This document shows positions 43,560 through 55,727 of a stretch of 64,000 nt of DNA, in pieces. Within the stretch, counting starts at the first letter, position 1. Each line of letters opens with the position of its first letter. Source of the DNA: Lepidurus packardi. Taxonomy: Eukaryota; Arthropoda; Branchiopoda; Notostraca; Triopsidae. Where the stretch lies: the NCBI GenBank assembly GCA_023053545.1, contig JAKZAN010000004.1, positions 1,116,001 to 1,180,000 of the forward strand. The letters run 5' to 3'. Made by a program: the position numbers and the translations under genes. Below the pieces are notes generated by a model. It ran no database searches, had not been told where the DNA came from, and saw only the letters and a list, made by a program, of their open reading frames with translations.

Positions 43560-45092
43560 CCCGTTCGGCATCTCTGCGAAATCAGCGCTAACTTCGGTCC
43601 ACGGTTTGGCAGGTAAGCTCGACATTAGGAGGGGTTCTGGTTGATTCGTGTTCGTGCAAGCTTGACATGGAATACAATTGCTGATTTTGTTTTCAACCAG
43701 TTGATCCAAATTTGGGAACCAGACTTTTTCTCGGAGTAAGCCTTTCGTTTTCACCATATCAGGTGCCAGACCATCGGCGCTAAAGTTCAAACCATAAAAT
43801 GTGATGCTCGTCTTCCCAAACTCACATTTGTCAAAATTTAGTGTAAGCTGTTTTTTGGCGAGACGTTGGAGCACTTCTTTAAGGTTTCTGTCATGCTCGT
43901 TCTTGGTTTTCATAGTGACGAGGATGTCGTCACTACGGTTGTCTACTCCTGAGATGCCATTTACGATTTGACGGATGATGTCGTCAAAAATTTCCGACGC
44001 GCAATTGACTCCGAAGTTGAGCCTTTTATACCTGAACAGGCCCTGGTGTGTAGCGAAAGTCGTGATGTAGCGTGATTGCGGATGTAATTCGAGCTGATGA
44101 TATCCCTGGTTCATATCCAGCTTTGTAAAGAACCGTGCGCCGTTCAGGTCAACGATTAGGTCCTCTACAGTTGGGATTACATGCCTGGTCCTTAAAATTG
44201 CCAAGTTCGGTGCGCGCATATCGACACATACTCTGAACTTTCCAGGCTGCTTTGGTTTCGGCACCATAATACACGGCGAAACCCATGGTGTCGGACCGTC
44301 TAGGACTTGCTCGATGATGTCTTCTTTTAGAAGTCGGTCGATTTCCTCCGACATCGCTTTGCGAAGGTGAAAACCCACACGTCGGTGCTTTCTAGTGACC
44401 GCAGGTACCGAAGGGTCTATGTGTAGTTTGACTTGGTGATTCCGGAGTTTTCCAATACCTTGGAACAGTTGGGGAAACATGTCTCTCAGGTACTGATATC
44501 CGGGATCCATTGTTACTGCGTTGGAGATGTGGACTAAACCCAGCGCTTTTGCTGTCTCGTATCCTAGTAGACAGTCTGCCTGATGATCGGAGCTTACAAA
44601 TACTGTTGTTTGGATTGAGGCGTGTTTCGACTTCAATCGCGCTGTGAAAGATCCTTCAATTCCAATTTCTTTGCTGCCGTATGCCCTAACTGTGCTTCGG
44701 TTTGGCGTGAGGGGCGGGGCATGGGCCATGCTTTCTCCTTCTTCTTGGGAAGTCTGACGGAACTTGTAGACCTCCAATTCTATATTCTTCTTCGGGACGA
44801 AATACGCATGTAATAATGGCTTCATTTTGGTATACGTATTCTTTTCTTCAGGATTTCCAGGAGTTGTGTCGCATATGGCTGCAACCTCTGCACCTGCGTA
44901 ATAGCGCATGAGAGCTAATCGTCTTCTATCGGCCGCGAATTTCTCTGCTACGTTCCCAATGTGTTCTGGAACAATATCTAGGGCAATCATTAGGTTTTCG
45001 AACTCAGCCACCCATTTAGGCCACCTAACTCCAGCCGTCTGCGGATCACTCCCCACGTGGAATTTTTCGAAAAGAGGTAATGCCAATGCCAT
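43560..45092 (-). pseudogene. Gypsy polyprotein, Gag to start of integrase (upstream half)
   Basis: Starts with a Gag matrix-like segment (MALALPLFEKFHVGSDP), then jumps without a zinc knuckle to the distal part of a protease (STVRAYGSKEIG, LLGYETAKALGL). The reverse transcriptase follows (WVSPCIMVPK, FRVCVDMRAPN, FTKLDMNQGYHQ and a SDDILV box where most relatives have an aspartate pair in the same place). It then skips RNase H and the HHCC histidines to reach CIPCQAC of the integrase. Both jumps preserve the frame. Lacking these domains, this copy could only have moved with help from a complete relative. Confidence 0.88.
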
Positions 45093-45133
45093 GTCCAGAT
45101 TTAGTCCTCGTTATTTACCTGACTGATGGCCTT

Positions 45134-45155
45134 CCCAGTTTATCCTCGTCGCCAA
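45134..45155 (-). promoter_or_regulatory. Gypsy primer-binding site
   Basis: Immediately inside the 5' LTR the element strand reads TTGGCGACGAGGATAAAC, a start shared by many animal Ty3/gypsy elements. Confidence 0.65.
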
Positions 45156-45320
45156 TGTAATATTTGTTTACTCAAATATAATAATTTAACACACTGATGG
45201 GTCGTTTACTCGACGATAATCGGGGAGCTTTTTATCACACTCCTGCTCTCTGTTATGTCCGTGTATTTACCATCCTCATTCCCGTGCTGCCCTCTGTTGG
45301 CTGCTTAGCACGATGTTACA
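45156..45320 (-). repeat. 5' LTR of the gypsy element
   Basis: 165 bp, 164 positions identical to the 3' LTR. Followed by the target duplication AGGTT at 45321-45325. Confidence 0.92.
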
Positions 45321-47196
45321 AGGTTTAACCCCATATACTATAAAATACCCATGTATATTAATGTCTATATGTGTTGTTATGACTATTTATGTCTATATAC
45401 GAGTTATCCATTACATTGGTACTTTACAACTATTCTTTACTACTTTACAACTATGAAAGACTTTTACCGTAAGACTTTAATACCAAGATCCAGCATAATC
45501 ATTTCCGGGAGAAAAACTTTCAAAATCGCGCAATGCTAGTCGAATCTTACGTCAGCCCCAAACTCCCTCGAGAGAAAGGTCACCAGTCCCCCGTTTTGTG
45601 AATGTTTTGTTCTCTTTTCGAACCCTTCTTGTAGTAGATTTGGAATGCCTACTTCTGGGGTAGGATGGGCAAGTCTGTGAATCCATCCCTCCTATGTTCC
45701 TTGTTACCCCCACATCCTCTTGAGACCGAGAAAATCGTGTTAATCCCTTTACATTGGAAGATACCCCCAGTTACCATACTGTGAAACCTTTATACTGTGG
45801 TTTCATTCATAAAAGTTTTTGTCCTTTTTCGTTGTTCTTTCTCTCTCTTTTTCTTTTCCTTGGTTTAGCCCTTATCGAGGGTTTCTTTGGATTTCGGGAG
45901 AGACGAGGGAAAAGTCATTTTGATACGAAAAATGTTTGGTGGAAGGGAGTTGCTAACAAAGGACAGAGTCGGATAGTAGTGAAACATAGTAAGATTCCCC
46001 GTGGCAAAAGTAATACGGAATACACAATATATCGGTTACTGGCTAAGTGGATAGCCATATCGCGTGGAATTTTGCCAGGGTTGTCTGGAATAATACATTT
46101 GAACATTTGAAGTTATTTTTGACACCGAAAAAGGAAAGAATACAGTGTTCTAAAACGACTTTGGATTTTCGTACTTTGGAACTCAGTCTATGGTCAAGAC
46201 AGGGAGAGAATACAGTGATTGTTGGTTGGGAAAGAGCTTACAGATAACTAAGATGTTTGGAGTAACAGTGCAAACTTTTTCAATGCTTTGTTAGTGTTGT
46301 ATTTGCTTATTTTGTTTGCATATATATATCGACATGAAAACAAAGGAATGAATAGATATAAAATCAAGATAAATTTCACGGAAAAACAAGTGATCTTCAG
46401 ATATATAGAGAGCACTAAAGCTTGTGGGAATTTCTATAGGGATGTAGTCGTGCCATTTCATTTTTAATGGCTGCGTTACTCCCATCACACAAAGGCGGCA
46501 GCAAGATTGAATTACCGTTGCTGAAACAGACGGACATGCTCGGTCATCAACGGTCATTTTTGGTGTCACCCAACCCCTCCCAGCCTTTCGTCATCTAGTG
46601 TCATATTTGGCTGAACCCACCCACCCTCTCCTCTGGTGGCGCCACTTGTGGACAGCACCTAAATGATACTCTTGACTGAATCTTGTCTGTAGCGTTTAAA
46701 ACCCATGGGGAATCCTTAATTTTTAACCTGGATCACTTAATTCTCACCTACATTGTTTGATAACCCCCACTGCTTATACACTTATATACCAGCTATACAA
46801 CTCACCGTAAACCACGGTATTTCAGATCAACGTGCTAATAGTGAATCAAAATTTTTTTATTTACAGAAAATAAATGAAAAAACTCGAAAAAAGTGCGAAA
46901 ACTTCCCTTTCCCCCCTCCCGATTTGTTATCAAGTTCTGTAGACTAAATCATGTGAATGATTAATAAATAAACAAGTTAGGCAACAGGCTTTCAAGCCTA
47001 CGCCCAATATTTATTTGTAAAAATGCAAAATACCTCAAACAAAATTAGCAAAATATATTATAGCCCATTTTATGTTATAAGGTAGATAAAGCCATTGAAG
47101 AATTGTTTTATATAATTTTCATGGAAGTGTATTTTTATTAATTTTCTTTCGTTCTGGTTTCCCAAAACTATACTAACAGTTGGCGGCGAGTTGAGG
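45321..47196. other. Non-coding interval, right half of inverted repeat at its start
   Basis: 45321-45355 and 45721-45830 are inverted relatives of sequence left of the gypsy element. Further on the DNA is AT-rich. Frames at 45754-46110 and 46291-46569 have no motif, and a pyrimidine-rich stretch near 46550-46640 loosely resembles the one at 20500-20570. Confidence 0.45.
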
Positions 47197-50100
47197 TTAG
47201 GAATTTTTTTCACAAGACATTTTCATAACGATTTTGAGTACTTCTCGTTTGAACGTCTTTCCCACAGCGTCCCGAGGAATACTTGGTAGGAAATAAACCC
47301 CACCCCGCAATCGGTTTACATCATTCATGCGTTCTAAGGATGTAAAAAACGTACAAAATCAAGAGAATTAAGCAGAAATTAAAACAAATTAACGGCCAAA
47401 CCTGCAACAATGTCGATAATATCTTGTGGATTTGCGGTTTGGCCAGGTTTGAGGACCACTGCTGCTGCGGGCAGTTCTCCGTCAATATCATCAGGCAATC
47501 CCACTACACTAACCGCTTCTACGTAATCTAAGGTGGATATCAGGTTTTCTATAAGGAGAGGCGCCACCTAAAAATTTAAGTAAAACATTTTTTAATAATA
47601 TTTTTTACTTGTCTTGTTTGAATAAACTTTAAATAGTTTTAAGAAAAGTTTGAATAAACTTTTCCTGTATGAAAAAGGAAGACCTACGTGAACCATGCGG
47701 TACTTGATAAGGTCTTTGCTTCTCCCAGTGACGAAAAGATCGCCTTTCTCGTCGTAATAGCCGATATCACCAGTAAAGGCCCATCCATCTTTAAAAAACT
47801 CCTCCGTTAACTAAAAGAAGTAAAAAAACGACGTATTAAACCTTAATATAGCAAAATTAGGTTACCACTTAACCGCGCATTAAAGACATATTTTGAACAT
47901 AATATTTAAACGCGTATTAAAGTCTTTACCTGTGGGCTGTTTAAGTATCGCTGCATCATGCGTGTGGTTTTCACGTACATTTCACCTTCCTGATTCGGAC
48001 CGAGAATTTCACCCGTTTCGCTTTTGACAACCTGTATTTTAAAGTATTAAGTATTTCTAGATTTGTATTTTTAAATATTTTTTTGTTACAAAACAGTCGT
48101 CAAGAGCGATAAGAGAGGGAAAAAACAGCTTACTTTCAGTTCTGCACCCAGTTCCAATGAACCTGAGCAACATGGTTTGTAGCCTATGAAGAAAGATCAA
48201 ATTAACGACACTAGTATTTTTTTTCTTTTTACCTTCAGTTTGCATCTCAGCTCTAGTGACGTATCGCATAGCTACGGAACCCACTTCGCTCATGCCATAA
48301 TTCTGCCAAATAAAACAGAAATACGGTGTAGAGGTTCGTTTGGAAGTGTTATTTTTTGGTAAACTAACACTTTCACAAGTCTGCGGAGAATGCATAAAAA
48401 TAATTGATACATATGAAATTACCACGTTGTTGATTTGTAAGTTGGGGAAAACTTCGAAAAGAAGACGTTCATCGGTCGCATTCCACGCTGCACCGGTACT
48501 GGCGAACCCAATCACACTACTCAAGTCGTAATTCTTAATATCCGGTCGACGGGTGAACATGACCATATGGTGAGGGAAAACTAGAATCATTTGTGGCTTT
48601 TTTAAAAAAATATAATCATTGTCAATTTTGGATACAAATTAATGAATATACCTTCGTTTCCGCAACAATAGCTGGTAGATCATTCTCATCGTAATCCGAG
48701 ATGCTGATTGTCGTCATTCCTTTGAAGAGGGTGGTGAGGACAGTGCAAAGCCCCGCGATTTGAGCGAACACGAACACGTAGAGCATCGTGAATTGCGGCG
48801 GCAGTGGGGCCGCGTACCTATATAATATAAGAAAATTTGACCATACATTGCTTTTTAATACGGAATCCCAAGAGAAAAATTGGAACTGTCTTTAATAATT
48901 TACTCGAAACAATAGGCAATGCTCATCATCCCTCGGTGGGTGTACACCACCCCCTTAGGTGCACCCGTGGAGCCACTCGAGTTGACTACCCATGCGATAG
49001 TATTGTCCATATCCACCTCTACGTCGCGGAATTCTACCTCAAAAGCAAAGAAGTAGTCGTTATACACTCCGCAAGAATGTTTGGAGACATTACAAAGCAG
49101 AGAATTTAAGGTTTTACCTGTGTTTTCTTCCACCAGAAAGCTAGATACAGGAATCATCCCTTCGCCTTCTCTGTCCAAACACCAAACTTCTTTAACAGTT
49201 GGACATTTCTGCGCAGCTTCAAGCGCATTAGCTGCTCGTTTGCTGTCGCAACAGAGGAAACGGGCTCCGGTTACTCTGCATTGGTTGGCAACCTCATCTA
49301 GAAAGAAAAAATTATTGCATATTTACGTAGTTGCAATATGATTTCTAAAAATAAAGAAAAAAAAATAAAGAAAGAAAAAATAATTAAAAAATAAAAAATA
49401 AAATAGAAAATAAAATAATAATGAAAGAATTATTATAAAAAAAATAATAAAAATAATAACAAAATAGTAATAAAATTAATAATAAAATTAATAACATACA
49501 ATTAATAATAAAAATAATAACATAAAATAAATAATAAATAGATACAAAATTAATAAAATAAATAAAAATGTATAAGAAAAAGGGGGAAGGTGTACATTTC
49601 TTGAGAAAATAAGGGGAGGGGAGTTAGATACGGTTTTTAGGAACCAACCAATTAGAGATAAGGTTCGCAAAGTGGTCAAACCGCCTCCGCACCGCCAGGC
49701 AGCTAACATTACTGGCAGAAATTCCACATGATTGTTGGCGTACATGCAAACCATGTCACCGGGTTGAAACCCTCTTTTGGTCATGCCGTTCGCGATGCGG
49801 TTCACCATGGGAATGATCTCGCTATGCCGGATTTGTTTCTTGGTGGCGTAATCCGTCTACAGATTATAAAAAGAACAAGTAAGAAAACTGGTACTTGAAA
49901 TTTATCCAGTGCCTTCGTGCCACATACGTCACACATGCTCTTCCCCATAGATAACGTACAATAATTTTCATCCAAATTTAGCAAGGGAATATATCGTACG
50001 ACTCTTCCAAGGTCTCAAGGTCGACGATTTCCAATACGTGAGTAGAATGCGACCTTGTACTTTGAAACCATAACCATTCATCACAATATGCTATAAATGT

Positions 50101-50507
50101 ACGGCAACGCGTTTCAAATATAGACAATAGGATCTAAGGTGTCGAAAAGATACGTTTTAGTTTTAAAATATTAGGATTAAATTAATTTCTTATTGTTCTT
50201 CTTTTCTATGCTTTACGATTGAAATTATCCGTTATGGATTCTATTTATGTACTTATGCAATTTTGGAGGGCTCGAAATACATTTTAAATAAAGTTTTATT
50301 ATTATTTTTTATTATTTTATTATTTTAGTATCTTTTATTTGGTCATGGAATTTAAGGGACATTTTTGCTTACCAAGTAGACTGAATCGCCACGAGTTTGC
50401 AAGTTTTTCTCGATTTGGGCGAAGATATATTTGCTCAGTTGTATATCGGGTTGACCTGCCGGGTCAAACTTTCGGTCCGACTTCAAGATATTGTTTTCGA
50501 TCACCAT
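47197..50507 (-). CDS. Acyl-CoA synthetase of the 4-coumarate-CoA ligase/luciferase-like group
   Basis: Twelve exons join in phase to about 546 residues, the usual family length: 50373-50507 (ATG), 49649-49856, 49118-49297, 48904-49033, 48652-48817, 48423-48596, 48233-48302, 48134-48183, 47930-48031, 47688-47810, 47402-47567 and 47197-47333. The phosphate-binding loop [15 protein letters not shown], the adenine motif [18 protein letters not shown] and the C-terminal catalytic Lys in [11 protein letters not shown] are all present. The family activates a carboxylic acid with ATP to an acyl-adenylate and passes it to CoA. The C-terminus (CEKNS) is not a peroxisomal SKL-type signal, and no signal peptide is seen. 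A GTAAGT near 50585 and an acceptor just before the ATG indicate an untranslated first exon. The substrate cannot be read from sequence. Confidence 0.92.
49340..49560. repeat. AAT/AAAT-rich low-complexity intron
   Basis: Intron 2 of the acyl-CoA synthetase gene contains about 200 bases of AAT- and AAAT-like units. Confidence 0.85.
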
Positions 50508-51947
50508 TTTCCTATCAATGCAAATTCCTTTTTAGTCTTTTTAATTGCAATGCATTACAAAAACGTACGGATTGAATTACTTACCGGTGAATTTGAAATC
50601 GTTGTTTGAATGTGCACTATTTTTAAGGAAATGAACCCTACTCGGTTTAATTTGTAACACTTGTTTGATGCAATGGAATGTAGTTGGAAGTTTTCTGGAA
50701 GCTCCTGCTTGAAGTTACAAGTGACTTGGAAAGAGGATACAGATAAACAAGGGAAGGATGTATGGTATATGTTGACGAAATGAATGGGAGACAGACTGAG
50801 CCTTTCTTCGACTTCGACTGAAATTTTTTGTCTCAAGCCGTTTTCCTAACGTTGTTTACCCATAGATGGCGTCACTGGTCGACTGCCCTGGAGTGTGTTC
50901 CGAAGCGTTTCCGCGGTTTAGTACGTTAGCATGTTTATTTCCACAGTTAACGTTAATTTGAATACGTTAAACTTAAAGGATTGAGGACATATCAAAAGTG
51001 TATTTGTGGAAAAGTGACTGAGTGTTAAATAAAGTGGGTAACCTTGGTCCGTACGTTAAAGAGGGGGAAAATCCACAATCCAGTTGACTGAGGAAATGGC
51101 GTTTATCTGGCTGGCTTCATCGTATCGATAATCAATTTCTCCTCCAGACAAGTACAGTTCATGATAACCTTCTTAGATCGGTGACAAAACCCAAGTTTGC
51201 AAAGAGCAAACAAAAACCCTCTTTCGAAAGTAGACACATACCTGCAGAAGCGTATTTAGCATATCAGTTCGACTTATCTGTGATTTTACACGCACATTTG
51301 GCCCTTTTGTAATCTAAAAGCAGGCTTGGGTCTTGGGTTTAACCCTGGATTTCGTTCTAAAGAGATATTTATTAGATAATAGACCTTAGTGACATCCAAC
51401 AACGATAAGGACCTGTTTCGCATGTTTAAATAGACAAAAGTAGACCGTAGTGACATTAGATTGTCAATAAGGGCGAAAGTCGTATGCATTAAGACAAGAA
51501 AACGGTTCTTAATGTCCAAGTCGCTACTTAACAGATCGGTTGCTAATTCACGATTGCTTATTCCATGAGGGTTATTCCAGTGTTGACTACTTTTAGGTTG
51601 CATTGTTGTTTGGTGCCTTTTTGGATTATATTCATACGAAACTTTCATCTGGCGTAAGCTTATTGATCGCAACGTTCATTGTTGATACACAACAGATGTA
51701 CACGTTTGAGTCGCTACTAGTTTGGATTTCGCCCATTCTTGCTGCTAGATAGCGAATTTGGTAAAGACTCTATAGGCTTTCAAAAGTATAAACTCCCCTC
51801 TTTCTGGAAGATTTTTCACTACATTCTGAAAAGTATCAGTCGTTGACTGACCTGTCTTTAACGAATCGGATATGTATTTTTAAATTCCACATCCCCAAGG
51901 CAACAACAGAATAGAGCTTTAAATAAAAAGTTACATTAAACCACTTC
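50508..51947. other. Intergenic region with probable 5' UTR exon of the acyl-CoA synthetase
   Basis: A donor (CACCG then GTAAGT on the minus strand near 50585) supports a non-coding exon upstream of the synthetase. The remaining sequence to the next gene shows no exon; the 51286-51672 frame lacks motifs. Confidence 0.45.
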
Positions 51948-54900
51948 TTAAAATGCAATCGGTTTCAACAGGGGAGGATATGTAGGCTCAGGTGCGGATT
52001 CTGTGGCCTCAGGCTGTAGAAGCTGTAGCGAACTATGAAAATCCCTGACCTGGTCCTTTGGACAACAACTCCCCCAATACCTTTAAAACAGACATTAAGG
52101 TTATGAAATGAAAAGGTCAAATAATTTAGCCACTTAAAAGAAAACTTACTGTTGTCTATCGAAACAGACGACTGTGGCATCCTCTTCTGACAAGTAGGAT
52201 GCTATATGTAGGCGGGTGGAAGAACCGTTCCGCTGACTAAGACACTTCCAAGGCGCCACACAAATCCCAGTTACGTTCGCTCCATTGTTGTCTAAGTAGC
52301 TGCAGTCTTGCTCTTCGATTGCCGGAGGCTAAACAATCAAAGAAGAAAACAGAATTGAAATTGTAAAATGCAAGCTGTTTAAATTTTATTTTTTCTTTCT
52401 TACCCTATTAGACCCTACGAGTAGCACATGTGGCACTCCTTCTTTGATAAAATTGATATGCGTGTCGTTCGATGATACCAATTGCAAACCAGGACGTTGA
52501 GTCTCGACCATTTCTTTGGCTTCCTCGGTAGACGAGGCATAGACGGGGGAAGTAAAAATCGATGTACTTGGCCTGAAAGTCGTCGTTGTAGGATAGGATT
52601 GATGAATCAGGGGAGGAGCAGGAGGTATGGCCGCTGCCCCAGGCGGAGAAGGGATCCAAGCCGCACTCGGCGCGTTAATTCCACTGAGTCCAGCAGGACT
52701 AATTGAAAGAGGAGTAATGGCAAAGGGACCTTGGGAAAATGATGATGATGGACTCGCTGGTTTAGGGTCTGTCACAGAGCTAGAGTTCGGTTTCACCACC
52801 ACTAGGGACGTCAGAGGCGTCACGAAGCCATACTAAGAAACGAAAAAAAAATCAATCAGTTAGAATTGGCAGGAATTTTTAAACACATTTTGTTTACACC
52901 GAACCATTTTTGAAGTATGTTTTACCTTGAGGGAGAGTTCGAGCGCTTTTGTCTGGTAAGAAGGCTCAGTTTCATTCAACTCCGCTTTACGCAGGAGGTC
53001 TTTGATGGTCAAGTACGACCAGAACCGTTCTAAGAATGCTCCGGGCGATGTGGAGGCAGTGGGAGGGGCTACGGTAGAGGGAGACAGAGTCGGTGGAACA
53101 GGAAATGGGTAGGGGCACTCCCTATCGGGTCGATATATGAGGGACGCGGACTCAGGTCCGTAGGGAAAACGGTTATCGTAGGGAAAACATTGCGAAATGA
53201 TGGTCAGTTGAGCTTTCTGCGAGTACTGGCCGGAACTGGCTAGACCTTCCACTGTGGCTACGGGTAAGGCACTGACGTCTTTTAATCGCCCTGCGACCAC
53301 GAGTTCCCCGCCTCCGAAGTACGTGGCAAGCGGGGGCGACGTCACGGATGCCACTGTACCGTTCGCGTACTTGAATTCTACGTTGGTCAAGGCCGGAGAG
53401 GCGATATCCCGGAAAAACTCCCCGAGTTGGAGAGCAGCGTCCGCGTCCTCGTAAATGCGACGGGCGAAGCCTTTGTTTTGCAAGGAAAGTTTTTTCAAGA
53501 ACTCGAAATCCGCACCTTCGCCAAACCCCAGCGAGAAGAGCGACACCAAGCGATCCGAGTCTTCTTTGCGGATGTTGACCAGGATCTTGTCGACGTTGGT
53601 TTCCCCCGAGGTGGCTTGACCGTCTGTTAGGAAGACGATGAGAGGCGTGACTGGTTTGGGAGGAATGGAACGGAATTGATTGACTAGCCTGATTCCGTCC
53701 AATAAAGCGTCGTTGATGTTGGTACCTGCAACAAAAAAAATGATAGAAATGCATGAAAGAAAGAAATTAGACATGGCATTTTTTTAAGTTTTCCATTTAA
53801 CGTATATTTAGAATTACTTAAAATTAAAGCTTAATTCTAATGTCTTTCGAAATCATTTGGAAATAAAAGATGATATTTCATTTTTTAAATGTACTTACCA
53901 CCGAACGCTTTTAAAGCGTTGACCATGGATTTCACACGGAGTATATTGGAAGAAGAAGCGGGGAATGCTAGTACTCCATGGGTGAAAACTTCTTCTGTTG
54001 TAGTGTCCGTGGTGGTTGTGACAGTGGTGTTTTGGTCAGAAGTACTGGTTGTGGCAGCGTTTCTCAAATCCCAAATCTAAAATAATGAATGAAGAGCGAT
54101 TCAGTGAAAGAAGAATTCATGTAGTTCATGGATTGAATACTTTTGTGCTGTCGGAAAAGTCAATGACGGAAATGTAGTCAGTCTCTTGGACTTGCTCCAA
54201 CATCAGATGCATGGCTTCTTTGGTTTGCTCGAGTTTTTTATCAAACATGGAACCACTGACATCGAGAATGAAAACCACATGTTTGGGTAAAGGTGTTTCG
54301 ATGGGAGGAGCGAAAAAATGCACGAAATAACCGTCAATCACCTATATAGAATTGATATATTTTTTATTATTGTTGTTCTTAGCCTCTTTTCGTGTAGGAA
54401 TTGATGAATGTTGAAAAGTTTCAATCCTAAGAGAGACTTACATGAAGTATGCCTCCGGAGCCAGATTCAGCACTGTTGTCAAGGTTGTACTGAACAATTA
54501 ATTTGCGAAGACCTTCGGGGGAAACATTGAACTGTTGCTCAGTGGTTGGACGGTAGTCAATCTGGACGTTATTTGCAGAGGCATTTTCGATGGTTGCAAT
54601 GCCCTCAGCTGTTGCAGAGAAATAAAGAAGTTAACACTTTTGAAGGTCTTTTTGTTTTGTATTTGAAGCTTACGTATATCAAAAAGTTCATGGTCATTGG
54701 TACGGAGTTCCTTAACTCGAATACCTTTCGCCGGTGGCGTTTCCAGGATGTTAACACGAATACTGACGTCTTTGACGATTTGCTTGAACTGAAGGTTGAT
54801 GGCCAGCTCGTACTGGGAAGCACGTCGTGGCAGTAATTCTTCGTAAGTCAAGTTGAAGGTGCCTTTGCTGCCCGCTTCCAAGTTGACTGATACCTCGAAC

Positions 54901-55727
54901 TTGTTCGAATCTCTGGCACTGCAACGATGAAAAAGCAATTCTTTTGTTAAAGAAAGTAATTAAATTGATTGATCGCCAAATTTAGACTGATATCTCGAAC
55001 TTGTTCGAATCTCTGGCACTGCAACGATGAAAAAGCAATTCTTTTGTTAAAGAAACTCATTAAATTGATTGATCACCAAATTATACCTTGTGGCGACTTG
55101 CGCCGCACTTTGCCCTGAGGCGATTGCTTCGTTGTATTCTGCTTGCGCCTTTTCTTTCTCCTTGACAGTAGCTCGGTATGTCTTTCCATCGATAACCCTA
55201 ATTGGAATGACGGCCGTTAATAATTCGAAATTTCTGTTTAAAAAGGGTTTTACATGAGGAACGACGAAATGAATCCAGTTTCGGGTAAAATGACGTGAAA
55301 TAGGACTTCTTGGGCCCGCGTAGCTGGATTGGCAATGCGATAAGAAAACTGGGTAGTGGCATAGCGCAATTGAACTAAGGATTCCACGTGTACTGAGTAC
55401 AAATCAGGACTCGTGCTCAATTCCTTGACTTCTGCTGGCTGTTCCTAAAGATTAAACCATTCCAAGATTAAGTTTTTGGCTTTAAGAGGACAACTGGACT
55501 CAGAAACGTATCCAAAAACATTTCACGATAAGTGAAATGAGTCTGACTCTAGTTTTTCATTTACTTTTGAATTGAAGGACTTGATTCTGGGTAAAAGTTC
55601 AAGGGAATAAATGGCTATAGTTTACCGGTGAATTTTCTCTCTTTTCACGCGACAAAACCCATGTAAGCTCAGCCGGTGCTGCGCAAGTGGCGCTCAGGCA
55701 CATACCAACAAATATAAACCACCTCAT
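51948..55727 (-). CDS. Inter-alpha-trypsin-inhibitor heavy-chain-like secreted protein with C-terminal clip-like domain
   Basis: Eleven exons join in phase to about 911 residues: 55626-55727 (ATG, signal peptide MRWFIFVGMCLSATCA), 55254-55444, 55087-55197, 54674-54918, 54442-54608, 54141-54341, 53899-54076, 52926-53725, 52404-52832, 52150-52328 and 51948-52080. Residues about 40-165 form the VIT domain (YSVHVESLVQLRYATTQF, AVIDGKTYRATV-like). The von Willebrand A domain starts near 290 with an intact metal site (DVSGSM, LTDGQAT) and carries a Thr-rich insert from exon 7. A Pro/Ser-rich spacer follows. Exons 10-11 encode six cysteines spaced as in an arthropod clip domain (817-874: DCS, GIC, WKC, VVC, then nine residues and SCC). 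Vertebrate heavy chains carry hyaluronan instead at a DPHFII site, which is absent here. Clip domains normally precede serine proteases, so this architecture is unusual. Confidence 0.9.
54885..55084. repeat. 100-bp tandem duplication across intron 3 and exon 4
   Basis: 54885-54984 and 54985-55084 are nearly identical. The unit spans the first coding bases of exon 4, its acceptor and adjoining intron. The intronic copy preserves an acceptor and SARDSNKFE codons but then hits a stop, so correct splicing must skip it. Confidence 0.95.

Larger units (their letters stand above)
35889..45320 (-). mobile_element. Ty3/gypsy retrotransposon, internally shortened, split by a BEL/Pao insertion
   Basis: Two 165-bp LTRs (35889-36053 and 45156-45320) start TGTAA, end TTACA and differ at one position. 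They are flanked by the 5-bp duplication AGGTT. Without the nested element the copy is only about 3.0 kb. Its single frame runs from 45092 into the insertion site and resumes on the far side in the same frame. Gag, part of the protease, reverse transcriptase and integrase core are present, while zinc knuckle, protease active site and RNase H are absent. It is short because of in-frame deletions and not stops. Confidence 0.9.

Noticed and set aside
20466..46640. Possible shared MITE between 20466-20570 and 46550-46640
   Set aside because: Only loose pyrimidine-rich similarity; no common terminus or target duplication could be shown.
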